Below, in pieces: positions 1-7,325 of a stretch of DNA of 64,000 nt. This DNA is from CAYLQA01 sp964385695 (GTDB lineage: Bacteria > Desulfobacterota > Desulfobulbia > Desulfobulbales > Desulfurivibrionaceae). The position numbers and the translations under genes were made by a program. Location of the stretch: positions 87,310 through 151,309 of the forward strand of contig CAYLQA010000002.1 in NCBI GenBank assembly GCA_964385695.1, written 5' to 3'. The notes beneath the pieces are model-generated. The model ran no database searches. It was not told the DNA's origin and saw only the letters and a list, made by a program, of their open reading frames with translations. The stretch's first letter is position 1; each line of letters opens with the position of its first letter.

Positions 1-1242
1 CTTCGTAAGTCACTGCGCGGCATGAAGTTTGAGGCGGTGAAAACCGGTGAGGGCGACAATGCCACCTACCAATTTTATGCCAAGGACGCTATTCCGACGG
101 GTGTGACCACCGACGGCGGCACCTGGCGCATCAAGGTGAAAAACAAGCCGCTGGACAGCACCAAGCTGACCATGATGGGCGGTGGTGCCATTGTTGGTAC
201 GATCCCCGAGGGTTTGCCCACCTTCTCTGTGCCCGAGCTGAATGTTAAGAGCTTCCTGAAGTTGCTACCCACCGCCATTATCATCTCCCTGCTCGGTTTT
301 ATGGAGGCCATCGCCATTGCCAAGGCCATGGCAGCCCAGACCGGCCAGAAGATCGATGCCAACCAGGAGCTCATCGGTCAGGGTATGGCCAACATGCTCG
401 GCTCCATGGGTTCCTCTTACGCTGTTTCCGGTTCTTTCTCCCGTTCTGCCGTTAACCTGGCAGCCGGTGCGGTTTCCGGTATCTCCTCGGTGGTAACCTC
501 CATTGTGGTGGTCATCACTTTGCTCTTCTTCACCCCGTTGCTCTACCATCTTCCCCAGGCCACCCTGGCTGCGGTTATCATGATGGCGGTTATCGGCCTG
601 GTGAACGTGAAGGGCTTTGTCCATGCCTGGCATGCCCAGAGGTATGACGGTATCATTTCTGTGCTCAGCTTTTTGGTAACCCTCTACTTCGCTCCCCACC
701 TGGACAAGGGTATCATGGTCGGCTTCGTTCTCTCCATGGGCGTCTTCCTCTACAAGTCCATGCGGCCGGTGGTTGCCAGCCTCTCCATGCATGAGGACCT
801 GGCCCTGAAGAGCGCCGAGCATTATATGCTCAAGGGTTGCGATCACATCTCCGTAGTTCGTTTTGACGGTGCCCTGTTCTTCGCCAACGCCTCCTACCTG
901 GATGAGCAGGTGGCAAAATTTCGGACAGAGCATCCGGATCTGCGCCACATCCTCCTTGATGCCCGCGGTATCAATGACATGGATGCCTCAGGTGAAGAGG
1001 CACTGTCCATGTTGGTTGACCGGGTCCGCAGCGCAGGCTTGGGCTTCTCAATGAGCGGCGTTAAAGGACAGGTCATGGCAGTTATGAGCCGTACCGGCCT
1101 TGACAAGAAGATCGGTTCCGACCACTTCTTTAACACCACAAAGGATGCGGTACAGGCCATTCTTAAGGATATCCATACCGGTACTGACCTGCCGAAAGAG
1201 GGTTGTGGTGAATGTCCTCTAACCAAATACGTGCCAGCTTAG
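1..1242 (+). CDS. SulP family anion permease, 3' part (5' end outside window)
   Basis: This reading frame is open from base 1, so the gene begins upstream and only its C-terminal ~413 residues are visible; the first in-window ATG (22) is internal. Several hydrophobic segments typical of the SulP transporter core are present (around residues 85-110, 155-180, 185-205 and 215-260 counted from the ATG at 22), followed by a cytoplasmic STAS domain (about residues 275-390) with the characteristic loop NDMDASGEEAL. SulP proteins move sulfate, bicarbonate or other anions across the inner membrane, often with Na+ or H+; the substrate cannot be told from sequence. The tail contains a small cysteine pair (ECGECP-like, KEGCGECPL). 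A clear intrinsic terminator follows, so this gene ends its transcription unit. Codon use favours GGT/GTT/ATC, consistent with good expression. Family assignment is firm, substrate is not. Confidence 0.9.
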   Translation, partial: LRKSLRGMKFEAVKTGEGDNATYQFYAKDAIPTGVTTDGGTWRIKVKNKPLDSTKLTMMGGGAIVGTIPEGLPTFSVPELNVKSFLKLLPTAIIISLLGFMEAIAIAKAMAAQTGQKIDANQELIGQGMANMLGSMGSSYAVSGSFSRSAVNLAAGAVSGISSVVTSIVVVITLLFFTPLLYHLPQATLAAVIMMAVIGLVNVKGFVHAWHAQRYDGIISVLSFLVTLYFAPHLDKGIMVGFVLSMGVFLYKSMRPVVASLSMHEDLALKSAEHYMLKGCDHISVVRFDGALFFANASYLDEQVAKFRTEHPDLRHILLDARGINDMDASGEEALSMLVDRVRSAGLGFSMSGVKGQVMAVMSRTGLDKKIGSDHFFNTTKDAVQAILKDIHTGTDLPKEGCGECPLTKYVPA

Positions 1243-1272
1243 AACGCTGCAACAAATAGCTTTACGAATTTA

Positions 1273-1312
1273 AAAGCCATCTCGTCTTCGTGACGGGGTG
1301 GCTTTTTTTTTT
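1273..1312 (+). terminator. Intrinsic terminator after the SulP gene
   Basis: A hairpin with arms AAAGCCATCTCGTC and TGACGGGGTGGCTTT around a TTCG tetraloop (some G-U pairs) runs straight into a tract of ten T. It lies 30 bases after the SulP stop codon and separates that gene from the antiporter operon. Confidence 0.85.
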
Positions 1313-1423
1313 ATTTTCTGCTAAAAGGCTTTTCCAATTCTTATTTGACGCCTCCCTGAATTTATATATACTGTGAAGACACTGGGGAGCAGCAGGGGGC
1401 AACAAGAGGAGCAAGTTACAAAC

Positions 1424-1930
1424 GTGTTCACAGCACTAACATTCATAATCCTCTATATTGCCTGGATTTTCCTTTCTGGAAAATTTGACCTGTTCCACCT
1501 TTCCCTGGGCCTTATTTCGTGCCTTATCGTTGCCACCATCTCCAACGATCTGCTCTTTAACGAACGGCAAAAATCTCTTCCCTCCCGTTTTAAAGAGGCC
1601 TTTCGCTTTGTTGCATACAGCTTCTGGCTTTTGTGGCAGATCGTCCTTGCCAACTTCCATGTCATTGGCCTGGCCATCTCCCCAAGGCAGCTGGAACGAG
1701 AGCTGGATCCGCATATCTTCACCTTTAAGACCCGCCTGACCACGGATTTTGCCAAATTCGTTCTGGCGAATTCCATCACCCTGACTCCGGGCACGGTAAC
1801 CGTGCGCATTGTCGATGATGTTTTTCACGTCCATGCCATCAGCGTCAAGGCTGTGGGCGACTTTGGCGAGGCCGAATCCATGAGTGAAATGGAGCGTAAA
1901 GTGGCCTGGGTTTTTGAGGGAGGCCGCTAA
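1424..1930 (+). CDS. mrpE: Mrp-type Na+/H+ antiporter subunit E
   Basis: First gene of the antiporter operon; 168 residues, the usual MrpE/MnhE/MbhA size. Hydrophobic N-terminus (two or three membrane helices) followed by the conserved basic/amphipathic half with the family signature around LANSITLTPGTVTV. MrpE is a small membrane subunit of the multi-subunit cation/proton antiporter. The start chosen is GTG 1424 because AAGAGGAG (1404-1411) stands 12 bases before it; an in-frame GTG at 1373 has no such site and would add a hydrophilic 17-residue extension not seen in the family. Its stop overlaps the next start by one base (TAATG), indicating translational coupling. Confidence 0.88.
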   Translation: MFTALTFIILYIAWIFLSGKFDLFHLSLGLISCLIVATISNDLLFNERQKSLPSRFKEAFRFVAYSFWLLWQIVLANFHVIGLAISPRQLERELDPHIFTFKTRLTTDFAKFVLANSITLTPGTVTVRIVDDVFHVHAISVKAVGDFGEAESMSEMERKVAWVFEGGR

Positions 1931-2259
1931 TGCAGACCTTGATGCCACAAAGCACCATGGAATTTTTCTTCATCCTCTCCGGGGTCATCCTGTTGCTGCT
2001 CATGTTCATGCCTTTATACCGCACCATCTTTGGGCCTACCGCCATCGACCGTATCCTTGGCGTGAACGTCATCGGCACCAAGACCACCATCCTGATCATC
2101 ATCATCGGCACCCTCTACGGCAGGGTGGAAATGTTTGTGGATATCGCCCTGACATACGCCTTGTTGAACTTTATCGCCTCACTGGCTGCCTCAAGGTTTT
2201 TTCAGCGGCACAAGCAGGTGGATATTGAGCCCGCAAGAGAGGAGGATGCCCCATGCTAA
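1930..2259 (+). CDS. mrpF: Mrp-type Na+/H+ antiporter subunit F
   Basis: A 109-residue protein with three predicted membrane helices (about 12-34, 42-62, 70-88). The central motif GPTAIDRILGVN is diagnostic of MrpF/MnhF/MbhB. It is a small structural subunit of the membrane antiporter complex. It begins on the last base of mrpE's stop and its 3' end overlaps the start of mrpG by seven bases, so it sits in a tightly coupled operon. Confidence 0.9.
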   Translation: MQTLMPQSTMEFFFILSGVILLLLMFMPLYRTIFGPTAIDRILGVNVIGTKTTILIIIIGTLYGRVEMFVDIALTYALLNFIASLAASRFFQRHKQVDIEPAREEDAPC

Positions 2260-2624
2260 ATATCTTGATCATGATCCTCATGGGCTTAGGACTCTTCTTC
2301 TTTTTCGGCACCTCGGTAGGGCTCATTCGCTTCCCTGATTTTTACAGCAGGATGCATGCGGCAGGTAAAGGGGACACCCTCTCCTCCATCCTGCTCCTTT
2401 CAGGCCTTGCCCTATTTCACCTGCACCACATTTCGCCGGATACCATACTGGTGGCGATCAAGATTCTTTTTATCTGCGTCTTTATCTTTGTAGCAAGCCC
2501 CACGGCCACCCATGCCATCATGGATGCGGGTGTTGAGGCAAACGTCAAACACTGGACAAAACGTAAAGAAGATGATGGCAGTTATCGCGGCCCGGAGCGC
2601 CGTCAAAAAGAGCACCACCCATAA
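2253..2624 (+). CDS. mrpG: Mrp-type Na+/H+ antiporter subunit G
   Basis: 123 residues with three hydrophobic segments and the family signature G(T/S)...GLIRFPDFYSRMHAAGKGDT near residues 20-40, which is highly conserved in MrpG/MnhG/MbhC. It has a polar C-terminal tail of about 30 residues (basic, with RGPERR). Small membrane subunit of the antiporter. Overlaps mrpF and is followed six bases later by the DUF4040 gene. Confidence 0.9.
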   Translation: MLNILIMILMGLGLFFFFGTSVGLIRFPDFYSRMHAAGKGDTLSSILLLSGLALFHLHHISPDTILVAIKILFICVFIFVASPTATHAIMDAGVEANVKHWTKRKEDDGSYRGPERRQKEHHP

Positions 2625-2630
2625 GGATGA

Positions 2631-2897
2631 ATGATGAGCTGGGATGCAAGCCTTCTCTGGCAATTTAACGTTATAATCTTGACCATGGTCATCATCTGCG
2701 CCATTGCCGCACTGACCCTCAAAGATCTGGTCAGCTGTGCCATAGTCGCCGGGGCCTATAGCTTTCTCATGTGTCTGCTCTGGACAGAAATGTTGGCCGT
2801 TGATGTGGCCTTTACCGAGGCTGCTGTTGGCGCAGGCGTAAGCACCGTACTTTTCCTGGGAACGGCCCTGCATATCAAACGCAGATCAAAGGATTAG
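2631..2897 (+). CDS. DUF4040 / MbhD-like antiporter subunit (MrpA C-terminal module)
   Basis: 88 residues, three predicted membrane helices. The sequence LKDLVSCAIVAGAYSFLMCL and the acidic stretch DVAFTEAAVGAGVSTVLFL match the DUF4040 module that forms part of the C-terminal region of MrpA, and that is a separate gene (mbhD) in membrane-bound hydrogenase operons. The conserved Glu in FTEAAVGAG is thought in that family to lie on the ion path. A ribosome site (AAGGA) precedes the ATG pair at 2631/2634. Separate encoding of this module is one reason to call the operon Mbh-like in organisation. Confidence 0.85.
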   Translation: MMSWDASLLWQFNVIILTMVIICAIAALTLKDLVSCAIVAGAYSFLMCLLWTEMLAVDVAFTEAAVGAGVSTVLFLGTALHIKRRSKD

Positions 2898-2906
2898 GGG
2901 AAAAAC

Positions 2907-3656
2907 TTGAAAAAGATAGCCCTTCTCATAACCCTGGCTCTCGGGGTGCTGCTGCTGGCGGCAGCTGAGGATTTCCCAGACTGGGGTGATCCACAGTCAC
3001 CAGCAAGTGTACATCTCTCGCCCCACTTCATAGAAAAGTCCATGGAAGAGACCTCGGTCCCCAACCTGGTTACCGCAGTGTTGGCCGATTATCGTGGCTA
3101 CGATACCATGTTTGAGACCATTGTTATCTTCTGCGCCGGTATCGCGGTGCTCACCATTTTGCGGCGCACCCACCGCAAACGGCCCAAGGCCGTCAAGCCC
3201 CGTCCGGAGAGGGAAGGGGCGGACGTCATACTACAATCCGCGGCCCGTCTGCTTGTTCCGGTGATGCAACTTTTCGCTCTCTATGTCGTGGCGCACGGGC
3301 ATCACAGCCCCGGTGGCGGCTTCCAGGGTGGAGTTATCCTGGGTGCAAGCTTTATCCTGCTGGCTCTGGCCTATGATCTTAAAACGGCTCTTGCCCGCCT
3401 CAAGGAAAAAACCGTGCTCTTCATGAGCGGCATCGGGGTGGTGATCTATGCCGGTATCGGCGTTATCTGCCTTTTTTTGGGCAGGAACTTTCTCGCCTAC
3501 GCGGCCTGGGCCAAAATCCTGGGCATAAGCGAGGTGGAGGCACACTCCCACGGAATGCTCGGTGTTGAAATCGGTGTGGCCATCACGGTTATGGCCATTA
3601 TGTTTTCACTCTATGTTGACCTCGCCTCCGGTGGCGACCTGGATGAGGGACTGTAA
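2907..3656 (+). CDS. Fused MbhE-like / MrpB antiporter subunit
   Basis: 249 residues starting at TTG 2907, preceded by AGGGG (2896-2900). Residues about 1-95 form an MbhE-like module (N-terminal helix, then a hydrophilic segment ending in VTAVLADYRGYDTMFET and a second helix), equivalent to the very end of MrpA. Residues about 105-245 are an MnhB/MrpB domain with four helices and the signature HGHHSPGGGFQGGVILG. In Pyrococcus-type Mbh clusters these are two genes (mbhE, mbhF); here they are one polypeptide. It is a membrane subunit of the antiporter; the stop overlaps the mrpC start by one base (TAATG). Confidence 0.85.
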   Translation: MKKIALLITLALGVLLLAAAEDFPDWGDPQSPASVHLSPHFIEKSMEETSVPNLVTAVLADYRGYDTMFETIVIFCAGIAVLTILRRTHRKRPKAVKPRPEREGADVILQSAARLLVPVMQLFALYVVAHGHHSPGGGFQGGVILGASFILLALAYDLKTALARLKEKTVLFMSGIGVVIYAGIGVICLFLGRNFLAYAAWAKILGISEVEAHSHGMLGVEIGVAITVMAIMFSLYVDLASGGDLDEGL

Positions 3657-4048
3657 TGCCTGATCTTTTGCCGTTAATCGTAGCAAAATACAACTACTGG
3701 GCTGCGCTGATCCTGCTGTTGATCGGACTCTATGCCATGATCGGCAAGAACAACCTGCTCAAGAAGATAATCGGCATGTCCATTTTCCAATCGGCCATCA
3801 TCCTCTTTTACGTCTCCATCGGCGACAAGAAGGGGGCGACCATCCCCATTCTGGAACATGCTCATGGTAATGCGCACCATGCGGCGGACCCGGCCCTTTA
3901 TGCCAATCCGCTGCCCCATGTCCTGATGCTCACCGCCATTGTCGTAGGCGTGGCCACCTTGGGTGTGGCGTTGTCTATTTTGCAGAAGATCCAACGGGTG
4001 CACGGCACCATTGAAGAAGACGAAATCTTGGAGTCCATAAAAGAATGA
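3656..4048 (+). CDS. mrpC: Mrp-type Na+/H+ antiporter subunit C
   Basis: 130 residues, three helices, homologous to NuoK of complex I. The motif GLYAMIGKNNLLKKIIGMSIFQ and the later LPHVLMLTAIVVGVATLG are typical of MrpC/MnhC/MbhG; the latter helix carries the segment that in NuoK bears a membrane-embedded acidic residue, although here no glutamate is seen in it. Between helices 2 and 3 is an unusually His-rich loop (EHAHGNAHHAADP). Stop and next start overlap by four bases (ATGA). Confidence 0.88.
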   Translation: MPDLLPLIVAKYNYWAALILLLIGLYAMIGKNNLLKKIIGMSIFQSAIILFYVSIGDKKGATIPILEHAHGNAHHAADPALYANPLPHVLMLTAIVVGVATLGVALSILQKIQRVHGTIEEDEILESIKE

Positions 4049-5544
4049 GCCAGCATTATCCCATACTGACCCTGGCCATTCCCATGCTTATGGCCCTTGT
4101 CATCAGCCTCTTCTGCAGCAAGCGCGACAACCTGGCCTATGGCTTGGTGGTTGCGGCAATGGCAGGCTCCTTTTTTGCCTCGCTCAATACCCTGTTTACC
4201 GTGATCAACAAGGGCTCTACCATCTACTACTATCTGGGCGACTGGCAGCCTCCACAGGGCATCGAACTGGCCATTGACCATTTGAGCGGCCTGGTACTCT
4301 GCGTGGTTTCCGGCTGCGCCCTGCTCACCTCCATCTACTCCCGCCACACTGTGCAGCAGGAGATACCGGATCGGATCCATCATTACTACACCCTCTATTG
4401 CCTGCTGGTTTCTGGGCTTCTGGGTATGGTGGCCACGGGTGATGCATTTAACCTCTATGTGCTCTTAGAAATCTCAGCCCTTTCCAGCTATGCCCTGCTG
4501 GCCCGCGGACGGGGCCTGGCCTACTACGCCACCTTCAAATACATCATCATGGGTACCATTGGTGCCTGCTTTTATCTGCTGGGCGTAGGCTATCTCTACA
4601 TCAAGACCGGTTCGCTCAACATGGCGGACCTGTTCGGTATTTTAAACTCAGGCCAGATGCATGAGTCCATCACCATCCGCATCGGTTTTATCCTGATTAT
4701 TCTCGGAATCTGGATCAAAATGGCCTTTTTCCCGCTGCACGGCTGGCTGCCCAATGCCTACACCAGGGCCTCGACCACCACCAGCTGCCTCATTGCCCCG
4801 CTGATGACCAAGGTTTCCGTCTACATCATGGTCCGCCTGATGTTTTCCGTTTTTTCCGTGGATTATGTCTTTAAGACCATTGACTGGCATGAACTGGTCA
4901 TCTGGATGGCCACCATCGCCATTGTGGCCGGTTCCATCTCCGCCCTTGCCCAACGTGATCTCAAAAAGATGCTCACCTATATCATCGTGGCTGAAGTGGG
5001 TTACATGGTGGGCGGAGCCTGGCTGGCGCATACAAGCGGCCTCATGGGCACCATCTACCACATCCTGAGCGATGCCCTGATGACCCTCTGCCTCTTCATG
5101 GCCGTGGGGGCAATTATTTACAAGACAGGCAAATCCGGCTTTGAGGCGATGAACGGCCTTTTCGCCAGGATGCCGGTAACCTCGGCGGTCTTTATCCTGG
5201 GCGGTTTTGCCATTATCGGCATCCCACCCACATGCGGCTTTTTCACCAAATGGTATCTGATAAAAGGCGGGCTGGCCGTTGGTCACTACCAGTATGTGGC
5301 GGCGCTGCTCTTTTCCAGTCTCATTTCCGCCATTATCTTTTTCAGACTCATCGAGATGGCCTATTACGGAAAATTTGACGAGCACGGCCATGGCGGCCAC
5401 CACGAAAAAACAGCCGTGGACGAAGTGCCGCTTTCCATGATGATCCCCATGGTTGTGACCGCCCTGGCCCTGGTTCTGGTCGGCCTCTATACCCAGGAGA
5501 TCGTAACGAACGTTATTCAATGGACAATCCCGGCAGGCCTGTAG
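4045..5544 (+). CDS. mrpD: Proton-translocating antiporter subunit, MrpD/NuoN-like (first of three)
   Basis: 499 residues, about 14 helices, Proton_antipo_M family. The helix-5 glutamate is in YVLLEISALSSYALL, the TM7 lysine and following histidine loop in IKMAFFPLHGWLPNAY, and the TM8 lysine in LIAPLMTKVSVY. These are the charged residues that carry ions in MrpD and NuoL/M/N. Another conserved segment, QRDLKKMLTYIIVAEVGYM, corresponds to the broken-helix region. It forms the main ion channel subunit of the antiporter together with its two paralogues downstream. The C-terminus has a His-rich loop before the last helix. Confidence 0.88.
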   Translation: MSQHYPILTLAIPMLMALVISLFCSKRDNLAYGLVVAAMAGSFFASLNTLFTVINKGSTIYYYLGDWQPPQGIELAIDHLSGLVLCVVSGCALLTSIYSRHTVQQEIPDRIHHYYTLYCLLVSGLLGMVATGDAFNLYVLLEISALSSYALLARGRGLAYYATFKYIIMGTIGACFYLLGVGYLYIKTGSLNMADLFGILNSGQMHESITIRIGFILIILGIWIKMAFFPLHGWLPNAYTRASTTTSCLIAPLMTKVSVYIMVRLMFSVFSVDYVFKTIDWHELVIWMATIAIVAGSISALAQRDLKKMLTYIIVAEVGYMVGGAWLAHTSGLMGTIYHILSDALMTLCLFMAVGAIIYKTGKSGFEAMNGLFARMPVTSAVFILGGFAIIGIPPTCGFFTKWYLIKGGLAVGHYQYVAALLFSSLISAIIFFRLIEMAYYGKFDEHGHGGHHEKTAVDEVPLSMMIPMVVTALALVLVGLYTQEIVTNVIQWTIPAGL

Positions 5545-5575
5545 CCCGCCACAGAGGAGATTAGACTAAAAGGTT

Positions 5576-7042
5576 ATGTCAGTACCCTTTCACCCACTCA
5601 CACCGGTCTTTGCCATATTGGCATCCCTTGTTGCCGTGCCTTTTATCTGGCTCAGCGGTGAGAAGCGCCCCAACCTGCGGGAAGGCTGGACCTTTGTAGC
5701 GGCCTTTGCCAAATTCTACCTGGTCCTCTCCATGGCCCAGTGGATACTGGCTGGCAACACCTACACCCTTGAGATCTGTAAAATACTGCCCGGCCTCTCC
5801 ATCAAGTTCACTGTGGATGGCTTCGGTATGCTCTTCGGCCTGGTCGCTTCCTCGCTGTGGATAGTCACCTCCATGTATTCCATCGGCTATATGCGCGGGT
5901 TGGACGAACACGCCCAGACCCGGTTTTTCATGTGCTTTGCCGTGGCCCTTTCCGCCACATTGGGTGTGGCCTTTTCCGGCAACCTTTTGACCCTCTATAT
6001 CTTTTACGAGATTCTTTCGCTCTCCACCTTCCCGTTGGTCACCCACCATCAGGACAAGGAGGCGCGCACCGGCGGGCGCAAGTATTTGACCTACCTGCTC
6101 TCAACCTCCATCGGCCTGGCCCTGCCGGCCATGATTCTGACATACAGCCTCACCGGCTCCCTGGAATTCTCCAGCCTGGGTGTCTTTGATGCGGGGACCA
6201 GCAAGACCACCCTGACCATCCTCTTGCTGATGTTCATGTTCGGCTTTGCCAAGGCAGGGATCATGCCACTACACTCCTGGCTGCCCGGCGCCATGGTGGC
6301 TCCGACTCCGGTTTCAGCACTTCTCCATGCCGTGGCCGTGGTCAAGGTGGGCGTATTCAGTATCCTCCGTGTCTTCACCGGCATCTTCGGAGCCGATCTG
6401 TTGACTGTCACCGACCTTAATACCCTGATCTGCGTGATTGCTGGTTTTACCGTGATCACCTCCTCGCTCATAGCCCTGAGTCAGGACAACCTCAAACGCA
6501 GGCTGGCCTTTTCCACCATCGGCCAGCTCTCTTACATCATCCTTGGCGCAGGCCTTGCCTCAAGCCTCGGGGTGAAGGGCGGCATGCTGCACATCGCCAT
6601 GCACGCCTTTGGCAAGATCACATTATTTTTCTGTGCCGGGGCCATTTTTGTGGCCACAGGCAAGAAGTACATCAGCGAGATGGTAGGCATCGGCAAACGG
6701 ATGCCTATTACCATGTTTGCCTTCTTTATAGGCTCCCTGAGCGTCATCGGCCTGCCACCTGCAGGCGGCCTGATCAGCAAGCTTCTCATGGTCCGCGGGG
6801 CATTACAGGCTGAGATGGTCTGGGTCCTGGTAATCTATCTCACCAGCTCACTTCTTAATGCCGCCTACTTTCTGCCCATTGTTTACAAGGCCTTTTTCTG
6901 CACCGAGGAAGAATCGCAATACGACAATACCATCGGCGAGGCGCCCCTTGCCTGCTGGCTGCCCCCGGTTATCACCGCCACCATGAGCGTGGTGCTCTTT
7001 TTCGTGCCGGGCTGGTTCTTGGCCTTTGCAAACTTGATGTAG
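5576..7042 (+). CDS. Proton-translocating antiporter subunit, MrpD/NuoM-like (second of three)
   Basis: 488 residues, about 14 helices. All the charged positions expected for an active pump module are present: Glu in LYIFYEILSLSTFPL, Lys and His in FAKAGIMPLHSWLPGAM, and Lys in ALLHAVAVVKVGVF. An AGGAGA ribosome site lies upstream (around 5553-5560). It starts 31 bases after the preceding subunit, the largest spacing inside the operon. Homologous to both its neighbours, so the complex probably has three antiporter-like channels. Exact naming (D versus A) is uncertain because MrpA is split here. Confidence 0.85.
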   Translation: MSVPFHPLTPVFAILASLVAVPFIWLSGEKRPNLREGWTFVAAFAKFYLVLSMAQWILAGNTYTLEICKILPGLSIKFTVDGFGMLFGLVASSLWIVTSMYSIGYMRGLDEHAQTRFFMCFAVALSATLGVAFSGNLLTLYIFYEILSLSTFPLVTHHQDKEARTGGRKYLTYLLSTSIGLALPAMILTYSLTGSLEFSSLGVFDAGTSKTTLTILLLMFMFGFAKAGIMPLHSWLPGAMVAPTPVSALLHAVAVVKVGVFSILRVFTGIFGADLLTVTDLNTLICVIAGFTVITSSLIALSQDNLKRRLAFSTIGQLSYIILGAGLASSLGVKGGMLHIAMHAFGKITLFFCAGAIFVATGKKYISEMVGIGKRMPITMFAFFIGSLSVIGLPPAGGLISKLLMVRGALQAEMVWVLVIYLTSSLLNAAYFLPIVYKAFFCTEEESQYDNTIGEAPLACWLPPVITATMSVVLFFVPGWFLAFANLM

Positions 7043-7052
7043 GACGCACGTC

Positions 7053-7325
7053 ATGACAGAGAAAAAACAGACCCCTATCGACCAAGGCTACTTTGACCGC
7101 CCGGAGACCAAGAAGATGCTCTGGCGTGTGCTTTGGGGCTTTTGCGCCCTGACCGTGATCTTGGAACTTTTTGTCCATAAACACCCGCATTTTGAGCAGG
7201 AAAAACTCTTCGCCTTTTCAGGCCTGCTCGGCTTTATTGCCTGTGCTCTTTTGATTCTCATAGCCAAGGGGCTGGGATTTTTCCTCAAGGCCAAGGTGGA
7301 TTATTATGATGACGATGATGCATAA
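7053..7325 (+). CDS. Small two-helix membrane protein in antiporter operon
   Basis: 90 residues with two predicted helices (about 24-41 and 52-72), a hydrophilic N-terminus and an acidic C-terminal tail (YYDDDDA). I do not recognise it as one of the standard Mrp subunits. It sits between two proton-antiporter genes, 10 bases after one and overlapping the next by 20 bases, so it is almost certainly co-translated and likely an accessory subunit or assembly factor. Function is inferred from position only. Confidence 0.7.
   Translation: MTEKKQTPIDQGYFDRPETKKMLWRVLWGFCALTVILELFVHKHPHFEQEKLFAFSGLLGFIACALLILIAKGLGFFLKAKVDYYDDDDA

Noticed and set aside
265..948. Long open frame antisense to the SulP gene
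   Set aside because: His/Gly-rich composition typical of the reverse of a membrane protein gene; no ribosome site; the plus strand is clearly coding.
4648..5520. 290-codon frame antisense to the first mrpD-like gene
   Set aside because: Shadow of a membrane-protein gene, rich in His, Gly and Asp with no domain pattern.
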